Assembly (NCBI GenBank): GCA_949156565.1 | Contig: CASCZI010000009.1 | Coordinates: 1 to 35,287, forward strand | DNA length: 35,287 nt | Source of the DNA: an uncultured Alphaproteobacteria bacterium | GTDB lineage: Bacteria > Pseudomonadota > Alphaproteobacteria > Rs-D84 | Reading direction: 5' to 3' | Notes under the pieces: model-generated | The model's input: the letters and a program-made list of their open reading frames with translations, nothing else | Told to the model about the DNA's origin: nothing | Databases searched by the model: none | In this document: positions 31,049-35,287 of the stretch, piece after piece | How the letters are laid out: the number at the start of each line of letters is the position of its first letter | How positions within the stretch are numbered: position 1 is the first letter of the stretch | Position numbers and translations under genes: made by a program

Positions 31049-34000
31049 ATGAAATACCTAAGAATATTATTGGTTTCTTTGTTATTTATGCCGATGGCGG
31101 TTCACGCGGTGGATGATTTTGCGGTTGCGGCCCAATTGTTGGCGGCGGCAAAAAATGCCGATATTCAACAAGTGCAATTGCTAATTAACAATGGGGCGGA
31201 TATAAACTATGTCGACAAGACCGGGTTGTCGGTGGTATGTACGGCATTGATGAATAACGATCTGCGTGCGGCCCAGATTTTACAAATGTATGGTGCCGAT
31301 GCATCCAAATGTGATCAACAGATTAAAAAGTATAATAATAATACCAAGCCCAAAAGTAATACGGGCGGGTTGTTCGGCGGGCTGTCGTCTGCCCAGAGCA
31401 TTGCGTTGACGGCGGCCGGGGCCGCCGTTGTTGTTGGGGGCTTGCTGCTCTTGACGGATGTGTTTGATCCCGGTAATAACAATGATAATCCCACCGGGGG
31501 TGGGGATCGTCCGGGTGGTGATGGTGGCGGTGGGACCAATCCATCGGCAACGGTGCGTTCTACATTACCCTATGGGCCGAATATGCCAAACGCCACCGCA
31601 GAGGCGGAAAATTACGACAGTGAATTAAATTTTTATAGCCCGTCCGAAGATAATAACTTTGCCCGTAATTTTAAATTAATGAACCAGGGAACCAGAGAAA
31701 ATCCCAGCCAAAATTACCTCTTGATGATGCATGGGTATTCGCCATTGGCCCGGGGATATTTGGGTATGCGGACATTACGCAGTCCCGACAGTCATGCCCC
31801 CATCAGTGATAAAAGCACATGGGGATCATTGGGGCCGAATTCTGTGATGGGGGGGCGTCCGGTCAATGTGGCATTAATAACGGGAAATGGTGTGAATGCG
31901 GCAACGAATTCGTCACTGGGGGATATGTTGATGCCATGGACCACATTAAATAATGGCAAGCCCAGCGGGGGCAGTAATGACATGGTGTCCAGCAAATATT
32001 ACAATAATAAAATTATTCGCGGACCCGACGATGTTTCTTTGCAGGATGATTCCACCGTCGAAGATCCGGATCGCATTGGAATATTTGATCTGACGGGGCA
32101 TGGAACCGCCATTCATAATGGGACGGCCACGGCGGTTGATAATATGATTGGTAAAATATTGGGTGGAAAATCAAGTGGTGAGTATACGGCCGATTTTATG
32201 GGATTTATGCCCAATGGGCAAATGACCATCTTTCGCGCGGGTAATGGGGCCGGTTTGGTGGGGGTTAACCCGGACGAAGCCCAAACGGGTACATATTCAA
32301 TGGCCGGGCCCACATTGGCCACGGGCGATACATTAACATTGTATGGGATGACATTAAAAATAACACGTACCGGCGATAACATTGTCGCAACCCAGGAAAA
32401 TCCACCCACCGGAACCGATCCCTTGGTTTATAACGGGTATATTGGGGCGAATGGATTATTGTACATGGCGTCCGCCGCGGGCACAACAAACGTGACCCAG
32501 GCATTTAAGATGGCCGATGGCACATTGACCCAGACGTTAAAGACGGGGGCCATTGATTACATGAATTATCGTGCCCTGCGTAATGCACGTGATTTGTGGT
32601 CAATCGGTGATCAGGTTGGTGGTTTGTCGCGCCCCAATATTTTGGCCAACGCCAGTGTTATTTCCGGGCTGCGGGCGCCAGATGCGGCAACCATTGATAC
32701 GATTTTATCGGGTGGGTCCAAAAATTATCAGGCGAATTTCATCAATTTGGTTAATCAATACTACCAAAATCCCGATTCGCCGCGTCCCACCGATTATGTA
32801 TCGCCCGGCAATGATGCCCAGGCATTTTTCGGTGCAACATGGGTGGGGGAAACATCGCCGCTGGTGATTTTTTCAACGGGGGCCTTTGAAACAAATTCTT
32901 CGTTTGGTGGCACCACGCAAGAGGCAACGTTTGAAAACGCCGCTCCATTGGTTTTTGGCAATAAATTATCGCATTTATTTATGTCGGTGGTGGCGGTTGG
33001 TTTGGGATCGCCGGGAACCAATAATGCATCCAGTGTTTCTGGATTTGCGCCCCAAAGTAAAATTTCATTGACCCAATGGGTGGATCAGAACGGGACGCCG
33101 GACGATCCGTCTGATGATAAATATTACAAGGCGCGTAAATGCGGTGTGGCCGGGCGCGGTTCATCGGGAATTGATCCGTGGTGTTTTGCGGCGGCCGGTA
33201 TTACCGATGAAATGGCCGTGTCATCTATGGCGGGTGCGGCGGGCGCATTAAAATCGGCATTTGATTACATGACAAGTGATCAATTATTTGTCTTGATGGC
33301 GTTGACGGCCGATGGTCCATATTTGGCAACCACCACCGCCGGCAAGGCCATGACCCGTGACGAATTGAAGGCGCATCTGGAATCGATGTACGAATTGCCC
33401 AATGAATATCAATATCGGGTTGATAATGGAACAATGGATTATATGGATGCATTCCGGGAAGTGTTTGGATACGGATTAATCAATCTGGAACGTGCGACAA
33501 AACCCAATACCAAGGTTTATTTCTTTGATGGGAATAATATTGTGTCGGCGTCGGGTGACGCATATTGGCGTGCGGCCGCGAATACAACATTTCGGGCATC
33601 TTCGGCGTTTGCCCCACGCAGTGCCAGCATCAGTGCCCCATTCTTTGATTTATTAGACAGCACGACCGGCGATCTGCATATGCCGCGTATCTGGGAAAAC
33701 AAATTTACCATTGGTTCGGGTGATGCGCGTGGTCTGTACATGGGTGATGTATTGGGGGAATTACGTGTCCGTGGTACAGATGATCGAACCGTGCATACGT
33801 CATTGGGGGCCAATATGGAATTTTCCATGGGGATATCGGATCGCCGGGGAAATGATAATTTGAACGGGTTAGACACGTTACGTTTTGATTTTACGTCGGG
33901 GGCAATGAATTTGTCGGCGGGATTTCAGCGGCACTTTACCGATGGTGCGGCGCGATTTGATGATCGGGCAAATCCTGTTTTATCATTGGCATCGAATGTG

Positions 34001-34747
34001 GTGACATCGGATGCGGCATATCATCGTGGACGGTGGACATTTGGTGCCCGGACGTTTTCAGGAACCGTGACGGATGAAGCACTTTTGGAAAATGACCCGA
34101 CCGTTACGGCAAATTTTGAACCCGCGCGTTTGGGATCTGTTCACGGGGCCGGTGGTGGTGCCCAATGGGATGGGGATCATTTAACATTGGGGATAACCGG
34201 TGGTGTCATGCGTGAAACAAATACGGTTTTGGGGGCACAAACCGGCGGTTTACTGGATCTGGGACATGGGGATACAATTTATGTGAATGCGGATGCGCGG
34301 TATCATTTCGGGGATGACGCGTCTGTATATGCCCGGTCTACATATGCCCGCACGACGGCCGATGCACAGGGTGATTTTATCATGGGGATTGATACGATTG
34401 ATTCTGATTCATTTGCCATTGGGGCCGATTGGGGGCCGTTATCTGTAACCGTGGCCCGGCCATTGGCGGTCACACGTGGTCGGATGCAATATGCCCATGC
34501 CGAATACGAAGTGGTAAAAAATGAAGACAACAATTATGATTTAAAAATTGTGGATACGCATGTGGCGGACATTGATCTGCGGCCACGTGATCGTGAATGG
34601 CGTATTTCCGCGACGTATCGTCAAAAATTGGGTCAATGGACAGATGGGGCGTTGGGCATGATTTATCGGATTAATCCCAATAATACCGATGAATTTGGTA
34701 ATGAATCAATCTTTATGTTCAAGATTTCACATCGTGTGGGAATTTAA
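31049..34747 (+). CDS. Ankyrin-containing, catalytically degenerate subtilisin-like autotransporter
   Basis: A 1,232-residue protein. A signal peptide (1-20) is followed by about two ankyrin-like repeats (24-90, LLINNGADINYVDKTG), an Ala/Gly-rich hydrophobic helix (about 116-140) and a Gly/Asp-rich linker. The subtilase-like domain keeps His351 (GHGTAI) and Ser726 (SSMAGAAGA). The Asp strand reads VALITGNG with no Asp, and the AAGN block reads FSTGAF, so the oxyanion Asn is lost. An extra beta-rich insert lies between about 395 and 500. The C-terminal barrel occupies about 880-1232. The linker layout matches the protease at 26904-28805. Gene duplication with loss of catalysis is inferred. Confidence 0.85.
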   Translation: MKYLRILLVSLLFMPMAVHAVDDFAVAAQLLAAAKNADIQQVQLLINNGADINYVDKTGLSVVCTALMNNDLRAAQILQMYGADASKCDQQIKKYNNNTKPKSNTGGLFGGLSSAQSIALTAAGAAVVVGGLLLLTDVFDPGNNNDNPTGGGDRPGGDGGGGTNPSATVRSTLPYGPNMPNATAEAENYDSELNFYSPSEDNNFARNFKLMNQGTRENPSQNYLLMMHGYSPLARGYLGMRTLRSPDSHAPISDKSTWGSLGPNSVMGGRPVNVALITGNGVNAATNSSLGDMLMPWTTLNNGKPSGGSNDMVSSKYYNNKIIRGPDDVSLQDDSTVEDPDRIGIFDLTGHGTAIHNGTATAVDNMIGKILGGKSSGEYTADFMGFMPNGQMTIFRAGNGAGLVGVNPDEAQTGTYSMAGPTLATGDTLTLYGMTLKITRTGDNIVATQENPPTGTDPLVYNGYIGANGLLYMASAAGTTNVTQAFKMADGTLTQTLKTGAIDYMNYRALRNARDLWSIGDQVGGLSRPNILANASVISGLRAPDAATIDTILSGGSKNYQANFINLVNQYYQNPDSPRPTDYVSPGNDAQAFFGATWVGETSPLVIFSTGAFETNSSFGGTTQEATFENAAPLVFGNKLSHLFMSVVAVGLGSPGTNNASSVSGFAPQSKISLTQWVDQNGTPDDPSDDKYYKARKCGVAGRGSSGIDPWCFAAAGITDEMAVSSMAGAAGALKSAFDYMTSDQLFVLMALTADGPYLATTTAGKAMTRDELKAHLESMYELPNEYQYRVDNGTMDYMDAFREVFGYGLINLERATKPNTKVYFFDGNNIVSASGDAYWRAAANTTFRASSAFAPRSASISAPFFDLLDSTTGDLHMPRIWENKFTIGSGDARGLYMGDVLGELRVRGTDDRTVHTSLGANMEFSMGISDRRGNDNLNGLDTLRFDFTSGAMNLSAGFQRHFTDGAARFDDRANPVLSLASNVVTSDAAYHRGRWTFGARTFSGTVTDEALLENDPTVTANFEPARLGSVHGAGGGAQWDGDHLTLGITGGVMRETNTVLGAQTGGLLDLGHGDTIYVNADARYHFGDDASVYARSTYARTTADAQGDFIMGIDTIDSDSFAIGADWGPLSVTVARPLAVTRGRMQYAHAEYEVVKNEDNNYDLKIVDTHVADIDLRPRDREWRISATYRQKLGQWTDGALGMIYRINPNNTDEFGNESIFMFKISHRVGI

Positions 34748-34773
34748 TAGGGTTATTGATAGGGATAAAAAAT

Positions 34774-34802
34774 TTGGAAATTGCAATTTTTTATGATATA
34801 AC
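34774..34802 (+). promoter_or_regulatory. Promoter of a candidate small RNA
   Basis: TTGGAA, 17-base spacer and TATAAC, start predicted near 34809. Confidence 0.45.
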
Positions 34803-34808
34803 CCCCAT

Positions 34809-34862
34809 TGGTCTGAAGAGAGGGGAAACAGGTTGCCATCTGCAACCTGTTTCTTTTTTTTA
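34809..34862 (+). ncRNA. Candidate ~54-nt small RNA ending in a strong terminator
   Basis: A short transcript would run from the predicted start to a 12-bp perfect stem (34825-34836 with 34842-34853, loop CATCT) and a T-run. It lies 62 bases past the autotransporter stop and has its own promoter. It carries a purine-rich GAGAGGGGAAA stretch that could pair with other RNAs. No open frame is present. It may alternatively be just the autotransporter terminator. Confidence 0.45.
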
Positions 34863-34906
34863 AATTTTGTTGTACGGGATTGAACATTTTATGACATGTG
34901 CCCCAT

Positions 34907-35130
34907 ATCCCGCAAAAATTGTCGTGCATATCCGCTTTCAGAGTGCAGAGTTCAGGTAAAGACTACCACGCCACTTCGTGGCACCCCTTCGCAGAGGGGA
35001 AGCTGGCTTGAACAAGCCTGAATATAAGTTCCCCCGCCAGAACCCACCCACGCAAAGAACAAAGCAAAGTTCCCCTCCGGTGGAGGGGTGGGCGAAATCG
35101 GGCCCCGCAAAAATTGAAAATTTTTGTGGG
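34907..35130. repeat. Hairpin-rich intergenic repeat region
   Basis: No gene. It contains three perfect hairpins: GCCAC-TTC-GTGGC at 34970-34982, CCCCT-6 bases-AGGGG at 34984-34999, and CCCCTCC-GGT-GGAGGGG at 35072-35088. A further hairpin spans 35103-35129. A 13-base direct repeat (34909-34921 and 35104-35116) frames the block. Open frames on the minus strand arise from the palindromes. Confidence 0.7.
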
Positions 35131-35198
35131 TGATACCAACGGGGTGGTCTTTTTTTAAAGATCCCATACAAGGGACGGTGAACCCCCCAATTTTTCTC

Positions 35199-35227
35199 TT
35201 GTAAAAAATCGCGCAAATGGGTATAAT
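35199..35227 (+). promoter_or_regulatory. Outward promoter at the right end
   Basis: TTGTAA, 17-base spacer and perfect TATAAT, start near 35234. It would transcribe through the terminal palindrome and out of the window. Confidence 0.6.
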
Positions 35228-35249
35228 TTCAGGCGTAGAGCGTAAAAAT

Positions 35250-35287
35250 ACTATGCCTAATCTAAACCACCCTTTGGATTAGGCATA
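35250..35287. repeat. Right-end palindromic repeat
   Basis: TATGCCTAATC at 35252-35262 pairs with GATTAGGCATA at 35277-35287, with a 14-base loop. The last 23 bases are the reverse complement of bases 3-25. Confidence 0.75.

Noticed and set aside
34907-35130. CRISPR array
   Set aside because: The repeats are different hairpins and a single 13-base direct repeat, without regular spacing or cas genes.
34938-35216. Two open frames of 71 and 92 codons on the minus strand
   Set aside because: They run across the hairpin repeat block, which keeps frames open by composition, and have no recognisable domain or ribosome-binding site.
1-35287. Closed circular molecule suggested by end repeats
   Set aside because: The ends match as inverted, not direct, repeats, so they do not support circular closure.

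Overview
The window reads as chromosomal DNA from a proteobacterium, most likely an uncultured, host- or gut-associated alphaproteobacterium. This is inferred from the frr-uppS-cdsA-rseP-bamA and rpsB-tsf blocks, VirB7/VirB8-like proteins, the many small Cys-rich and lipoprotein genes, and the moderate GC content with a strong preference for TTG (Leu) and GTT/GCG codons. There is no rRNA, CRISPR array or recognisable prophage. Both ends carry the same inverted palindromic repeat, which suggests a contig that stops at a dispersed repeat.

Layout. 1-5.6 kb: two Cys-rich exported proteins, a nucleotidyltransferase-fold protein, recG, an M48/TPR periplasmic protease and a convergent GNAT acetyltransferase. 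5.6-8.0 kb: a tRNA-based recombination hotspot. It holds an intact tRNA-His, an extra copy of the tRNA-His 3' end 155 bp away, an intact tRNA-Ala, and between them a chimeric tRNA whose 5' part is His and whose 3' part is Ala. Two orphan genes sit in the gaps: an exported unknown protein and a HExxH metallopeptidase-like protein that appears to have a leaderless mRNA. 8.0-13.6 kb: the envelope/housekeeping operon frr-uppS-cdsA-(41-aa ORF)-rseP-bamA, with no dxr, closed by a hairpin. 13.6-18.05 kb: an alpha/beta hydrolase, then a divergent operon of a VirB7-like lipoprotein, two consecutive VirB8-fold candidates, an exported unknown and yraN, followed by a mini-lipoprotein and a frameshifted lipoprotein gene. 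18.05-26.1 kb (minus strand): an alpha-2-macroglobulin-like protein and PBP1C, overlapping and probably co-translated. 26.2-34.8 kb: an orphan serine recombinase, a subtilisin-type autotransporter with intact catalytic residues, rpsB-tsf, and a second, ankyrin-containing subtilisin-like autotransporter that lacks the catalytic Asp and the oxyanion Asn. 34.75-35.29 kb: no protein gene, but a candidate small RNA, a hairpin-rich intergenic repeat, an outward promoter and the terminal palindrome.

Functionally the window is dominated by envelope biology: undecaprenyl and phospholipid precursors (UppS, CdsA), outer-membrane assembly (BamA, M48 protease, RseP), peptidoglycan repair and protease trapping (PBP1C, alpha-2-macroglobulin), and secreted or surface proteins (two autotransporters, VirB8-like proteins, lipoproteins). 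The tRNA hotspot and the active/inactive autotransporter pair are the least ordinary parts.
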